This document shows, one piece after another, positions 32,650 to 40,867 of a stretch of 51,333 bases of DNA (positions are counted from its first letter, which is position 1; the number at the start of each line of letters is the position of its first letter). Location: NCBI GenBank assembly GCA_029858565.1, contig JAOUEV010000020.1, positions 1 to 51,333 of the forward strand. Direction: 5' to 3'. Under the pieces are notes generated by a model, which made no database searches, was not told the DNA's origin, and saw nothing but the letters and a program-made list of their open reading frames with translations. The stretch comes from Nitrospirota bacterium (GTDB lineage Bacteria > Nitrospirota > UBA9217). A program made the translations under genes and the position numbers.

Positions 32650-33414
32650 TCAGAATTGCACCGGCGGCGCGGGAATGATCGTTCCCACCCCAAAGTAAGC
32701 AAAAAGGGCGATGAGATACCCGAGCAGGCCGATGATCGCCGCGGGCCTGCCCGCCAGGCCCTTAAGGTAGCGCTGGTGCAGGTAGAGACCGAAGAAGAAC
32801 CAGCAGAGCGTGGTAAAAAGCTCCCTTGAGGTCCAGAGCCAGTACATGCCGTAAGCGATGAAGAACCAGACACTGCCTGCCACGAGCGCGATCGTGTAGA
32901 CCGCCCACCCGTATGCGGCGAGCTGGTACTGCAGACGCTCCCGGTCCGCGTTCCCCTCGGCAAGATAGGCGATACCCGCGCATGCCGAAACCCCGAAGAA
33001 TCCGTAGGACAGGTACAGGAGGAACATATGCAGCGTGAACCAGGGGGTGCGCATGAACGGAGAGATCGTGTTGATCGTCGGGAAGAGCAGCGACGCTATC
33101 GCCAGCAGGGAAACGGCCGTGATCGACGTAACCTGATACCAGGGAGAGGTGTCGGCGGCGGACAAACGCCAGTACACGACCGCCGTCGTAAAGGCCATGA
33201 ACGAGACGTTATCGTGCTTTTCCGTGAGCGGGATCCCGCCGAGGACATAACCGCGGTATATGATGCTGAGGCCGTGCAGCACCAGCCCCAGAAGAAAGAG
33301 GGTGCGGCTGTGCTTTCCTTCCATCATGCCCATGCCGTAGAACAGCGCGGGAACGAGGATCGAGAAGATCGTGATGAGGGTCCGCGCTTCTTCCGCGCTC
33401 AGATCAGAAAACAT
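32650..33414 (-). CDS. Cytochrome c assembly protein CcsA/ResC-like
   Basis: A 254-residue membrane protein with about eight helices. The segment FIAYGMYWLWTSRELFTTLC is the family haem-handling WWD-type region (here WLWTSRE). Conserved His residues occur near EKHDNVSFM and WFTLHMFLLYLSYGFFG. It exports or presents haem for ligation together with the ResB-like protein downstream. Confidence 0.9.
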   Translation of the reverse strand: MFSDLSAEEARTLITIFSILVPALFYGMGMMEGKHSRTLFLLGLVLHGLSIIYRGYVLGGIPLTEKHDNVSFMAFTTAVVYWRLSAADTSPWYQVTSITAVSLLAIASLLFPTINTISPFMRTPWFTLHMFLLYLSYGFFGVSACAGIAYLAEGNADRERLQYQLAAYGWAVYTIALVAGSVWFFIAYGMYWLWTSRELFTTLCWFFFGLYLHQRYLKGLAGRPAAIIGLLGYLIALFAYFGVGTIIPAPPVQF

Positions 33415-33574
33415 GGAATGCTCCGCTGAAATGAAAATATATTCTACCGCGAAGGCGCGCGGGGCGCGATGGACGTCAAAATCTTTTTTATCTTTAATTC
33501 AGGATCTCAAGAGATTTCTTCGCGACCGTTGCGTCTTCGCGGTTCATGGGATCTTCTGCATGGAATGGTCCGGC

Positions 33575-33958
33575 TCAGGAGGAAAGCTTTTCCCGTGTCG
33601 CGGACGCGACACGCAGCCAGAAAATAATGCCCACGACGATCATGACCGCGGCGAGACCGTACTTCATGAAGAGGCCTGCCTGATACCCTTTCTGCGCAGC
33701 GTTCACCCATTCGAACGTGTCGAACGTCGCGATGCGGATCAGGCCGCTAACCATGATCCAGACAAGGGAGATCCAGACGAGCCGCACCATGCCGCGGTAG
33801 AGGCTCCGTGCATACGCGCGCAGCACCGGACTCTCGGCGCCGTTGTTCAGGTATTTCCGGAACAGCCAGAGCACAAGCGCGCAGGCCGGCAGCATGGCCG
33901 TTGCCACGTCGTGGAAATAATTGTTCATCAGTAAAAACGTCGCGAATCCCGGGTTCAT
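33575..33958 (-). CDS. Four-helix membrane protein, paralogue of 25886-26281
   Basis: About 127 residues from the ATG at 33958, which overlaps the stop of the upstream radical SAM gene (TGATG). It shares NNYFHDVATAML, LYRGMVRLVWISLVW, IRIATFDTFEW and a C-terminal helix with the 25886 protein. A His in helix one and conserved aromatic residues suggest a haem or quinone site. It sits in a transcript with CcsA and ResB, so a role in cytochrome maturation or electron transfer is reasonable inference. Confidence 0.8.
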   Translation of the reverse strand: MNPGFATFLLMNNYFHDVATAMLPACALVLWLFRKYLNNGAESPVLRAYARSLYRGMVRLVWISLVWIMVSGLIRIATFDTFEWVNAAQKGYQAGLFMKYGLAAVMIVVGIIFWLRVASATREKLSS

Positions 33959-35310
33959 CACTTCCGCACTCCGCATTCCGCATTCCGCATTCGAATCATC
34001 TCTTCCCGCTCACGCGCGAACTGCTTGAACGCCCTGCCCTGGGGGAACTGGACCATCCAGGAGGTGATATGGCTCATGGGGAATCCCTTCCATGACACCT
34101 GGGACATGCGCTCCAGGATCTGGGGGACCGAGAACAGGTCAGCCCGGAGCCGCACGATCGCATCTTCGCGCTCCAGCACGGACATGGTGGGATGCTCGTA
34201 GGTCGCGTGGTTGCCGTCGTAGCTGTCCCAGTCAAGACCGGGGATCAGATAGGGCTTGTAGATATCATAGAGATCGGTGCCGGGAAAGGGCGTGGTCATG
34301 ACCGGATGGGCCGACACCTTCAGGTCATCACAGAGCTTGCGGATGCCGTCAAAGTCCTCACGCACATCCTGCCTGCCGCCGACCATGATGAAGAGCATGA
34401 CCTCGATGCCGTGGTCGCGCACCTTTTTGATGGCGTCCCTGCGCTCGCTGCCCTGCTTGGTCACGGCCTTGTATTCCTGCAGGCTCTGCTGGTTGTTCGA
34501 TTCCCAGCCCACGAGCACCGCCGTGAGGCCCGCCTTGCGCGCGTTGTTCAGCAGTTCGTGGGAGCGCGGATGCTGGATCGACGTGAGGTCGCCGGAGCCG
34601 AACCACCATTTGCGCCGCACGGTCTTTGCCATCTCCGCGTAGAGCTCGATGGAGCGGTTGACGTTCACTCCCCAGATATTGTCGTCGATGCCCCAGAAGA
34701 GATGCCGTTTGCTCGCCGCGACCTCCTCCACCACGTCCTTGATGGGACGCATGCGCACTTTTCCGCCGAAGAACTTATGGACCGAGCAGAAGGCGCAGGA
34801 GAAGGGGCAGCCGCGGGAGGTCTGGAAATAACCGTACACGTACTTGGTCTTCCAGAGGTTCGTGACCGGACGGGGCAGGTTCACCAGGTCCGAGAATGTG
34901 CCCTGGTAGGTCTGCTTGAGCGTCCCCTGCTCCGCGTCCTTCAGCAGCCCTGCCCAGATGTTCTCCGACTCTCCGAGCACCAGCGCGTCGCAGTGCTGCT
35001 TCGCCTCCTCGGGGAGCGCTGTCACATGAATGCCCCCGAGAATGACCTTCTTGCCCATGGCGCGGAGCTTGTCCGCGGTCCGGTAGACCCAGGGAGCCTG
35101 GGGCGTCAGCACGGTGAATCCGATCAGGTCCGCGTCCGCCGCCTGCGGATCAAAGGATTCCTTGTTCGCGTCAACGACCTGGACCTCGATGTCCGGCCTG
35201 AGCTGGCGCGTAAGCCCGGTCATGTATTCGAGCACCGGAGGGGCGATAGGCAGTCCCTTGGACTTCTGGCCCTTCTCGCCGAAGGGAGGGGAAACAAGCA
35301 GGAGTTTCAT
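33958..35310 (-). CDS. B12-binding radical SAM protein
   Basis: About 450 residues from the ATG at 35310. Cobalamin-binding-like N-terminus (LLLVSPPFGEKG, GFTVLTPQAPW, VILGGIHVTALPEEA), 4Fe-4S ligands Cys168, Cys172 and Cys175 (CPFSCAFC) and a TIM-barrel with GIDDNIWG and LVGWESNNQQSL. Only about 24% similar by eye to the enzyme at 20666, so not a recent duplicate. The last residues (MRNAECGVRK) are encoded by the dispersed CCGCATT repeat at 33960-33991, so the natural end of the protein has been extended by repeat DNA. No ribosome site stands before the ATG. Confidence 0.88.
   Translation of the reverse strand: MKLLLVSPPFGEKGQKSKGLPIAPPVLEYMTGLTRQLRPDIEVQVVDANKESFDPQAADADLIGFTVLTPQAPWVYRTADKLRAMGKKVILGGIHVTALPEEAKQHCDALVLGESENIWAGLLKDAEQGTLKQTYQGTFSDLVNLPRPVTNLWKTKYVYGYFQTSRGCPFSCAFCSVHKFFGGKVRMRPIKDVVEEVAASKRHLFWGIDDNIWGVNVNRSIELYAEMAKTVRRKWWFGSGDLTSIQHPRSHELLNNARKAGLTAVLVGWESNNQQSLQEYKAVTKQGSERRDAIKKVRDHGIEVMLFIMVGGRQDVREDFDGIRKLCDDLKVSAHPVMTTPFPGTDLYDIYKPYLIPGLDWDSYDGNHATYEHPTMSVLEREDAIVRLRADLFSVPQILERMSQVSWKGFPMSHITSWMVQFPQGRAFKQFAREREEMIRMRNAECGVRK
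33960..33991. repeat. Short direct-repeat tract with TCCGCATT units
   Basis: Tandem units of CCGCACT/CCGCATT, related to 27081-27116. The tract encodes the C-terminal tail of the radical SAM protein in one frame. Confidence 0.6.
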
Positions 35311-35373
35311 GGTGCACAATGTACCACAGTGCCCGCGGGAAGTTCAATTGCTTTTGGGCAGGTTAAAATGCGA

Positions 35374-35393
35374 ACGGCCGCTGGCGCGGCCGT
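35374..35393 (-). terminator. Strong GC-rich hairpin after the SRPBCC gene
   Basis: Perfect 8-bp stem (ACGGCCGC with GCGGCCGT), TGGC loop. On the minus strand it follows the SRPBCC stop by about 30 nt. Only a short TTTT follows some nucleotides later, so termination is plausible but not canonical. Confidence 0.5.
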
Positions 35394-35423
35394 CACGGGA
35401 AATCCGGCGTCAGCAGCGAGGAC

Positions 35424-35861
35424 CTAGTCCTCGCACATCATCTTGATCTTGTCGAGCACAGCCTCCGCCTCCTTCTGGTTCAGCTTCTCCACCAGCGAGC
35501 TCTTTGAAACAACGCTCATGATCTTGCTCGGCGTTTCGTAGATCACCTCGACAGTCAGGTCCGTTCCGCCTCCGTTCTGCCGGAACCCGTAATTCTCGGT
35601 GATCGGGAACCCGCCCTCCATCTTCATGCCGAACTTGGCGTTCTTCACGTTCTCGATGATCGTGCCTTTGCCGCCGAAATCCAGGCCGAGCATCCGGTAC
35701 TTCCAGACAAAGGTCGTCCCCTTGTCAACCGCAGGGGAGGAAAGGTCGCGGACCTCCACAAGGCTGGTCACGTATTTCGTCCAGTTGTCGGGGCTTACGA
35801 CAAAATCAAAAACCTTCTCGATCGGCGCATTGATCGTGATCGTTCTGCTGATGGTCGGCAT
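35424..35861 (-). CDS. SRPBCC (START/Bet v1-like) family protein
   Basis: About 145 residues from the ATG at 35861, behind GAGGAGG. Pattern PTISRTITINAPIEKVFDFV, DNWTKYVTSL, KYRMLGLDFGGKG and a C-terminal helix VEKLNQKEAEAVLDKIK is that of the helix-grip SRPBCC fold, which forms a hydrophobic pocket for lipids, polyketides or similar ligands. The ligand is unknown. It is divergent from the Hfq-like genes and shares a 100-bp promoter region with them. Confidence 0.9.
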   Translation of the reverse strand: MPTISRTITINAPIEKVFDFVVSPDNWTKYVTSLVEVRDLSSPAVDKGTTFVWKYRMLGLDFGGKGTIIENVKNAKFGMKMEGGFPITENYGFRQNGGGTDLTVEVIYETPSKIMSVVSKSSLVEKLNQKEAEAVLDKIKMMCED

Positions 35862-35891
35862 GTACAGGTCCTCCTCTGCGGGAATGCATCT

Positions 35892-35920
35892 ATTATAGCA
35901 TATCACGGCGCGATCGCAAA
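35892..35920 (-). promoter_or_regulatory. Promoter of the SRPBCC gene
   Basis: On the minus strand a perfect TATAAT (35897-35892) lies 31 bp before the ATG. The -35 partner is weak (TTTGCG, 35920-35915, 17-bp spacing). Confidence 0.5.
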
Positions 35921-35926
35921 ATCTCC

Positions 35927-35955
35927 TTGCAAACGGCCATCGTTTCCTTTATGAT
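35927..35955 (+). promoter_or_regulatory. Promoter of the Hfq-like operon, start point near the ATG
   Basis: TTGCAA (35927-35932) and TATGAT (35950-35955) with 17 bp between. The expected start point falls at about 35962, next to the ATG at 35964, which has no ribosome site. A leaderless or near-leaderless mRNA is implied. Confidence 0.55.
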
Positions 35956-35963
35956 TGGTCACG

Positions 35964-36425
35964 ATGGAAGCGGTAAAGCACGTTATCGAGCCGCAGTATC
36001 TCGCCCAGGCCCTTGCTCAGGGTGTGACGGTCCGCATTGGCCAGATGAACAAAACGGAGCATGAAGGCATCATCCGCGAGATCGGCCGGTACGAGATCAA
36101 TGTGGAAGAACAAGGCGGCACCGTGACCATCCTGAAACAGGACATCTCGTACATCCATTCCCCCCGCACCCTCATCCAGGCAGCGCCCCCCATGGAACAG
36201 GATACGGCTGCGAACCCGGAACACTCCGCTTCGATGCGGCCGAACGTCCAGCAGGAGTTCCTCGACAAGGCGATCCGCGAACGTCACGTTCTCACCCTCT
36301 TTCTCCTCACGGGCCAGCGCGTGAAAACGGTCATTGAGAACTACGATAATTTTACGCTCCTGACGCGCGAGGGTGAGCAGCAGCACCTCTATTACAAGCA
36401 CGGCGTCAGCACGATCAACCGCTAG
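35964..36425 (+). CDS. Double-Sm, Hfq-like RNA-binding protein
   Basis: About 153 residues from the ATG at 35964 (a TTG at 35955 is possible). The C-terminal part (about 96-153) aligns with Hfq: QQEFLDKAIRERHVLTLFLL, VIENYDNFTLL and YYKHGVSTI, keeping the Lys-His of the proximal RNA site and the Asp of Sm1. The N-terminal part (about 1-66) has the same strand pattern (GVTVRIGQMNKTEHEGIIRE, YEINVEEQGG, ILKQDISYIHS) and looks like a second, diverged Sm fold without the Lys-His pair. A 30-residue linker joins them. Ordinary Hfq is a single-domain hexamer of about 80-100 residues. Two fused domains could form a trimer of dimers, which is inference. The next gene is a further Hfq-like protein. Confidence 0.75.
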   Translation: MEAVKHVIEPQYLAQALAQGVTVRIGQMNKTEHEGIIREIGRYEINVEEQGGTVTILKQDISYIHSPRTLIQAAPPMEQDTAANPEHSASMRPNVQQEFLDKAIRERHVLTLFLLTGQRVKTVIENYDNFTLLTREGEQQHLYYKHGVSTINR

Positions 36426-36434
36426 GGGCCTACC

Positions 36435-36842
36435 ATGGAAGCAAATCTCCTCGACAAGATGTTGGCCGATTACCAGGACCGCAAGACCGCTGTCACCATC
36501 GTGCTGCAGAACCGCGCGCGGGTCTCCGGCACGATCAGGTCCTTTGACAGCTATGTCATCATCCTCGAGAACAGCAGGAGCGAGATCGTCTACCGCCACG
36601 CGGTGTCGTCCGTCTCCCCGGCAGTCAGCGCCCCGCAGCGCCCCGCGACCCGGCCGCAGGAGCAGCCCCGGCAGACGGCGAAGGAGGACAAGCGACCGGC
36701 TGCTCGTCCTGCGGCGCGGCCTGCAAAACAGAAGCACCCGAAACCCCAGCCCCGGCCGGCAACCCCGTCCGCGGAACCATCCCTGAACACCGGCATGCAG
36801 GAAGGCCTCCAGCGGTGGCTCAAGGGACAGAAGGCAAAATAA
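36435..36842 (+). CDS. Hfq-like RNA-binding protein with long basic/proline-rich tail
   Basis: A 135-residue protein. Residues 1-62 resemble Hfq: NLLDKMLADYQDRKTAVTIV, GTIRSFDSYVIILE and EIVYRHAVSSV, the Lys-His pair being Arg-His. Residues 63-118 are a disordered Pro/Ala/Lys/Arg/Gln-rich tail, and a short amphipathic end (GMQEGLQRWLKGQKAK) follows. It begins 9 nt after the double-Sm gene (AGGGG upstream) and its TAA is 1 nt from the lnt ATG. It may assemble with the neighbouring double-Sm protein. Whether this genome also has a standard hfq cannot be seen. Confidence 0.75.
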   Translation: MEANLLDKMLADYQDRKTAVTIVLQNRARVSGTIRSFDSYVIILENSRSEIVYRHAVSSVSPAVSAPQRPATRPQEQPRQTAKEDKRPAARPAARPAKQKHPKPQPRPATPSAEPSLNTGMQEGLQRWLKGQKAK

Positions 36843-36843
36843 C

Positions 36844-38385
36844 ATGGACCGTCGGTCCCTGGTGCTCGCCGGCATCGCCGGCCTGCTGATCGCGCTCTCC
36901 TTTCCGTCGGCAGATATCCCGCTCCTCGCCTGGTTCGGCCTCGTTCCCCTGCTCCTCGCACTTCGTGACCGCACTCCAAAAGAGGGGTTCTGGCTCGGCG
37001 CGCTCTTCGGCATCGTCTATTTCGGCGGCACCGTCTACTGGGTGATCAACTCGGTCCACTTCTACGGCCACATCCCGCTCGTTCCCGCAGCGCTCATCAC
37101 CCTGCTGCTCTGCTCCTACAATGCCCTGTACCCCGCCCTTTTCGGGGCCATCATCAGCCGCCTGCGTGCGAAGCGCCCTGCGCTCATCATCATTGCAGCG
37201 CCGGCGGTCTGGACCGGCCTCGAGCTCGCCCGCACCTACGTGTTCAGCGGTTTCCCCTGGTCGCTCCTCGGGTACAGCCAGTACCGCATGCTTCCGCTGA
37301 TCCAGTTCAGCGACATCACCGGCGTCTACGGAGTCTCGTTCCTGATCGTGCTGGTGAACGCGCTGGCCGCGGGACTGATCGAGGACCGGAAGCGATATCT
37401 GCCCGCGATCGCCGGACTTGCGGTCCTTGTTGCTGCGGTCCTGTACGGATACGTCCGCCTGCAGCAGAGTTCCCCTGCCGAGGGAATAAGGATCTCGGTG
37501 ATCCAAGGCAATATCGAGCAGGACAAGAAGTGGGACCCGGCGTACCAGTCCGAGGTCCTTGCCGCTTACGAACGGCTGACCAAGGGCGTGCTTGAGAAGA
37601 AGCCTGACCTCGTGATCTGGCCCGAGACCGCGACGCCCTTCTACTTTAACGGGAACTATCAGAACGATCCGGCGATGACCAGGGACCTGAAGACCTTCGT
37701 GCGGGGAATGGACGTTCCCCTGCTGTTCGGCAGCCCCTTCTACGAGCGGACCGGAGAACGTTCCTACATCCTCCGCAATACAGCCTATCTGCTCGACAGG
37801 TCAGGTGAGACCGCGGCGATCTACCACAAGATCCACCTCGTGCCGTTTGGTGAATATGTCCCCCTGAAGGACAGTCTTCTGTTCTTTGTGAATAAAATGG
37901 TTCAGGCGATCGGGGATTTTCAGGGCGGGACCGAGTACACGGTAATGAAGGTCCGGAATGGGGAAAGCAGCGGCAAGGTCGCGGTCGGGACCGTGATCTG
38001 CTATGAGATCATCTTCCCGGACCTGGTGCGGAGATTCGTGGACCAGGGCGCAACGGTGATGACGACGATAACCAACGACGCCTGGTTCGGCAGGACCGCG
38101 GCGCCGTATCAGCATTTTTCCATGGCCGTGTTCCGAGCTGTGGAGAACCGCGTTCCCGTTGCCCGCGCGGCCAATACGGGTATCTCGGGATTCATCGACG
38201 CCCAGGGCAGGATCCTCGAGACCTCGCAGATCTTCACCGAGGCCGCGCTGACCCGAACGGTCACGCCCTCGGACGGCAGCAAGACCTTCTATACCCGCTA
38301 TGGCGACGTCTTCGCCTATCTCTGCGGCCTGGCAAGCCTCGTCCTGCTGGTCAACCTTCCGAAGAAGACCGCGAACACAAACTAA
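36844..38385 (+). CDS. lnt: Apolipoprotein N-acyltransferase
   Basis: A 513-residue Lnt that adds the third acyl chain to the N-terminal Cys of lipoproteins in the inner membrane. Six or more N-terminal helices, then the nitrilase-like domain with Glu261 (IWPETATP), Lys329 (YHKIHLVPFGEYVP) and Cys386 (TVICYEIIFP), and a C-terminal helix. Length is normal. It is coupled to the Hfq-like genes. Several lipoproteins in this window (17951, 22321, 26519, apbE) would be its substrates. Confidence 0.96.
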   Translation: MDRRSLVLAGIAGLLIALSFPSADIPLLAWFGLVPLLLALRDRTPKEGFWLGALFGIVYFGGTVYWVINSVHFYGHIPLVPAALITLLLCSYNALYPALFGAIISRLRAKRPALIIIAAPAVWTGLELARTYVFSGFPWSLLGYSQYRMLPLIQFSDITGVYGVSFLIVLVNALAAGLIEDRKRYLPAIAGLAVLVAAVLYGYVRLQQSSPAEGIRISVIQGNIEQDKKWDPAYQSEVLAAYERLTKGVLEKKPDLVIWPETATPFYFNGNYQNDPAMTRDLKTFVRGMDVPLLFGSPFYERTGERSYILRNTAYLLDRSGETAAIYHKIHLVPFGEYVPLKDSLLFFVNKMVQAIGDFQGGTEYTVMKVRNGESSGKVAVGTVICYEIIFPDLVRRFVDQGATVMTTITNDAWFGRTAAPYQHFSMAVFRAVENRVPVARAANTGISGFIDAQGRILETSQIFTEAALTRTVTPSDGSKTFYTRYGDVFAYLCGLASLVLLVNLPKKTANTN

Positions 38386-38694
38386 CCGCTCCCTTCACAA
38401 GGACCCTCGCCCGGCTTTACTCCATCTTCCCCGCAAGGAACGCGCCCGTTTCTTTATCAACGGTCATGATGTGATCGCCGAAACAGTCATTGAGCTTTCG
38501 CACGATGTCGAGGCACAGGAACGGGGTCATCTCCCCCTTGGCGGGCATTGCCCGGGAGCGCTCGGATAGGAATGGGAAAATAGACCGCAAAGGCAACCGG
38601 CGCAGCGAAGAACCGGATATGGCACGGGAGCATGAAGCCAGGCTTAAAGATCGGGATCTTCTATTTCACCCTGCGGGGAGAAAGACCGTCGGTG
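38386..38694. other. Intergenic stretch without a convincing gene
   Basis: Lies between two convergent stops. On the minus strand a 43-codon frame (38418-38549) reads MPAKGEMTPFLCLDIVRKLN and continues FGDHIMTVDKETGAFLAGK, which looks protein-like, but it has no ribosome site and no recognised family. It may be the worn 3' end of a lost gene. Confidence 0.4.
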
Positions 38695-39858
38695 CTATTT
38701 CTTCTGTAGCGAACCGCTCGTCCATTTGATCTCCAGCTTTCCCTGGCTGACGGCCGCATCGTAGATATCAGCGGGAGTGATGGTGCTGCGGCGGAACAGG
38801 ACGTTCAGGAAAGCATGTGGCTTCGGCTCCAGACCGAGATAGCTGTGAACGCTCTTGAAACAGTAATAGACGAACTCGGAACAGCTGAACCGGTTGGCGG
38901 TCTTGATATCGTTGAACTGGAAATCATAGCACGAGCCTATCTTCCCCAGGGCCGAGCTCCGGACGATCTTGATGACGTGGGCTCTGCTGACGCTCTCACC
39001 CTTTATCAAACTGGCATGTATTGCTTCCGCATCGTCCGGAAGGGCCTTGATCAGGGACCTGTCCCTCTCTCGGTCCTGCGGTCCGAGCTTGAACTGATCA
39101 TGGAGCCGCAGCACAACGAGGTAGTCGCAGCGCAGGAAGGTCAGGATGTCCTCCACGAACACGCCCCGGGTCATGGCATGGACGACCATTTGCCGTCCCT
39201 CCTGATAGTAATTTGTGTCCTTGCGGATCCTATCCTTTTCAGCATCCGAGGCAGGGAGCCAGGCTCCCGAATCATCCATGGTCTGCAGTCTTCGCGCGAC
39301 GATCTGCCGGTCTTCCGGTCCTTTCAATTCGCCCAGGTACAGCGCCGCGTGGGAAAAGTATTTTCCCAGCCCCTGCCCGCCGCCGGACAGGCGGATCATG
39401 ATACCGTCCAAATAGCCGTCGTACCCGCGCAGCAGGATGTCCCCGGGCTGCAGCTCGCGGTCGATCAGGTCGCGGATCTCCCTGCCTTTGATCTTATAGG
39501 AGCCCGGGTCTTCCACCAGGCTGACCGGCGAGGTGAAGTATTTCATCCTGCCGATCCAGGCGATAAAGGAATCGATACAGGCGTCGAGCTTGCCTGCGAG
39601 TCCGACGTATTTGCGATAGGGATTGTCCTTCTTCGGCCCGGGCCGGGTGATGGTATACACCACGCTGAGCGTCACCATGAGCAAGAGAGGCGACCACCAG
39701 CATTCGCGCCAGGCAGGAGAAAGGTAGAGCAGATAGGAGATCCAGCCGAACAGCAGGGTAAGAACGACCAGGTTGGTGAAAACGCTGTAACCAAAGAACA
39801 AGAGCCTGGCGATCCATGCGACTATGGCGAAGAGAAGTGTTTCGAGCTTCTTTTTCAA
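38695..39858 (-). CDS. Permuted NlpC/P60-like (YiiX-type) membrane protein
   Basis: About 387 residues. I favour the TTG at 39858 with GGGGGG upstream over a TTG at 39879 that has none. Two or three N-terminal membrane helices (VFTNLVVLTLLFGWISYLLY, WSPLLLMVTLSVVYTI) precede a circularly permuted papain-like domain: LQPGDILLRG, FSHAALYLGEL with the catalytic His and FSCSEFVYYCF with the catalytic Cys. Related proteins cut peptidoglycan or lipid amide bonds. It opens a run of envelope genes, with the M15 peptidase and pbpC upstream on the same strand. Confidence 0.8.
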   Translation of the reverse strand: MKKKLETLLFAIVAWIARLLFFGYSVFTNLVVLTLLFGWISYLLYLSPAWRECWWSPLLLMVTLSVVYTITRPGPKKDNPYRKYVGLAGKLDACIDSFIAWIGRMKYFTSPVSLVEDPGSYKIKGREIRDLIDRELQPGDILLRGYDGYLDGIMIRLSGGGQGLGKYFSHAALYLGELKGPEDRQIVARRLQTMDDSGAWLPASDAEKDRIRKDTNYYQEGRQMVVHAMTRGVFVEDILTFLRCDYLVVLRLHDQFKLGPQDRERDRSLIKALPDDAEAIHASLIKGESVSRAHVIKIVRSSALGKIGSCYDFQFNDIKTANRFSCSEFVYYCFKSVHSYLGLEPKPHAFLNVLFRRSTITPADIYDAAVSQGKLEIKWTSGSLQKK

Positions 39859-40154
39859 CGGTCCCCCCGGACGGTCCAAGTAGTAAGAATGAATTCAGTT
39901 ATTCCTGCCAGAGCTGATTAAAGCAGTAAGACGGGATGCCAAGACACAACGCGGCGACGGCTGAAGGATATTGATCAAAAAAGTACCGCTTCAGGATCTG
40001 CTTCAGCAAGCGACGGTCATGAGTATAGCAGAAACAGGAAAAAGGATAAAGCGAAATATCAGGCGGCAGACGGTGGAAAGAAAGCATGCGGACTTGAGCT
40101 GTTTCCCGAGGATATGGATGATGAGAAGAACAGCAGATCCTATTCTTGGTTGAT
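39859..40154. other. Intergenic stretch, nothing recognised
   Basis: Separates the M15 peptidase stop from the NlpC/P60-like gene. I saw no convincing coding frame, terminator or repeat. Confidence 0.4.
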
Positions 40155-40829
40155 TCAATATCCCGTCAACGAAAAATGCATGAAGTCCTTCTGTTTTCCC
40201 GCGATCTCTCCGCCCCAGCGAAAACCCGCTTCCTTGAACGCCAGCACGACATCGCCGTTCCGCTCGAGCGTTCCCGGCACCCCGATCCTCCACTCCCCGC
40301 CGCGCAGGAGCCTGCACTCGGGCCCGAAGGTAACACAATTGTCGTAGAGGCCGTTCAGGTCAGGATTGATGTCGATAGCCGTGCCGAAGGAGTGGTTGCT
40401 GAATTCCGTGCGGTTCCCGTCCCGGTCCACCGGGCCCCGCGACTTGATCACGCGGTATCCCACGACCGACGTAATCGGCGCTCCGCGTCGCAGAAGGTCC
40501 TCCAGGACACCCCGCACCCGCGGCGCAACCTTATAACAGACGGAAAAAGAAGGAAGCGGCGGCAATTCGATCCGCACCTGGTCCTCGCTGCAGACCGTAC
40601 AGCCCGTTGCGGGATCGGTCTCTTGCGGAGTGAGATCTTCCCGGGACCGCTGAACGTTCTTCTTCAGCACGCTGCTTTTCTGGTTCACGTTCCAGACCAG
40701 CATCTCATAGGTGCACTCCCGGTTTTGCTGCTCCGTGCGTCCTTCTTTCGCACTGATCATGAAGCAACATGCCAATACGCCGCAAAGAACCAGGGTCTTG
40801 GACCTCGGCCGGCCGTCTATCTTCAGCAT
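40155..40829 (-). CDS. M15-family D-Ala-D-Ala carboxypeptidase-like protein, secreted
   Basis: A 224-residue protein with a signal-like N-terminus (KTLVLCGVLACCFMISA) and an M15/LAS metallopeptidase domain. The zinc and catalytic residues are visible: His146 and Asp153 in SNHSFGTAIDIN, and His218 in KDFMHF. RWGGEIAG is the usual strand before the last His. Several extra cysteines (TGCTVCSED, YDNCVTFGPECR) suggest disulphides in the periplasm. It follows pbpC by about 38 nt and probably acts on the same peptidoglycan. Confidence 0.9.
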   Translation of the reverse strand: MLKIDGRPRSKTLVLCGVLACCFMISAKEGRTEQQNRECTYEMLVWNVNQKSSVLKKNVQRSREDLTPQETDPATGCTVCSEDQVRIELPPLPSFSVCYKVAPRVRGVLEDLLRRGAPITSVVGYRVIKSRGPVDRDGNRTEFSNHSFGTAIDINPDLNGLYDNCVTFGPECRLLRGGEWRIGVPGTLERNGDVVLAFKEAGFRWGGEIAGKQKDFMHFSLTGY

Positions 40830-40867
40830 CGTGAGTTCACCGCCCTTTCCCCCTCAGGGACACCAGA

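Noticed and set aside
34192-35427. A 411-codon plus-strand frame
   Set aside because: Antisense to the second radical SAM gene; amino-acid composition is that of a GC-rich shadow.
38418-38549. A 43-codon minus-strand frame with protein-like sequence
   Set aside because: No ribosome site and no recognised family; kept only as a note on the intergenic stretch.
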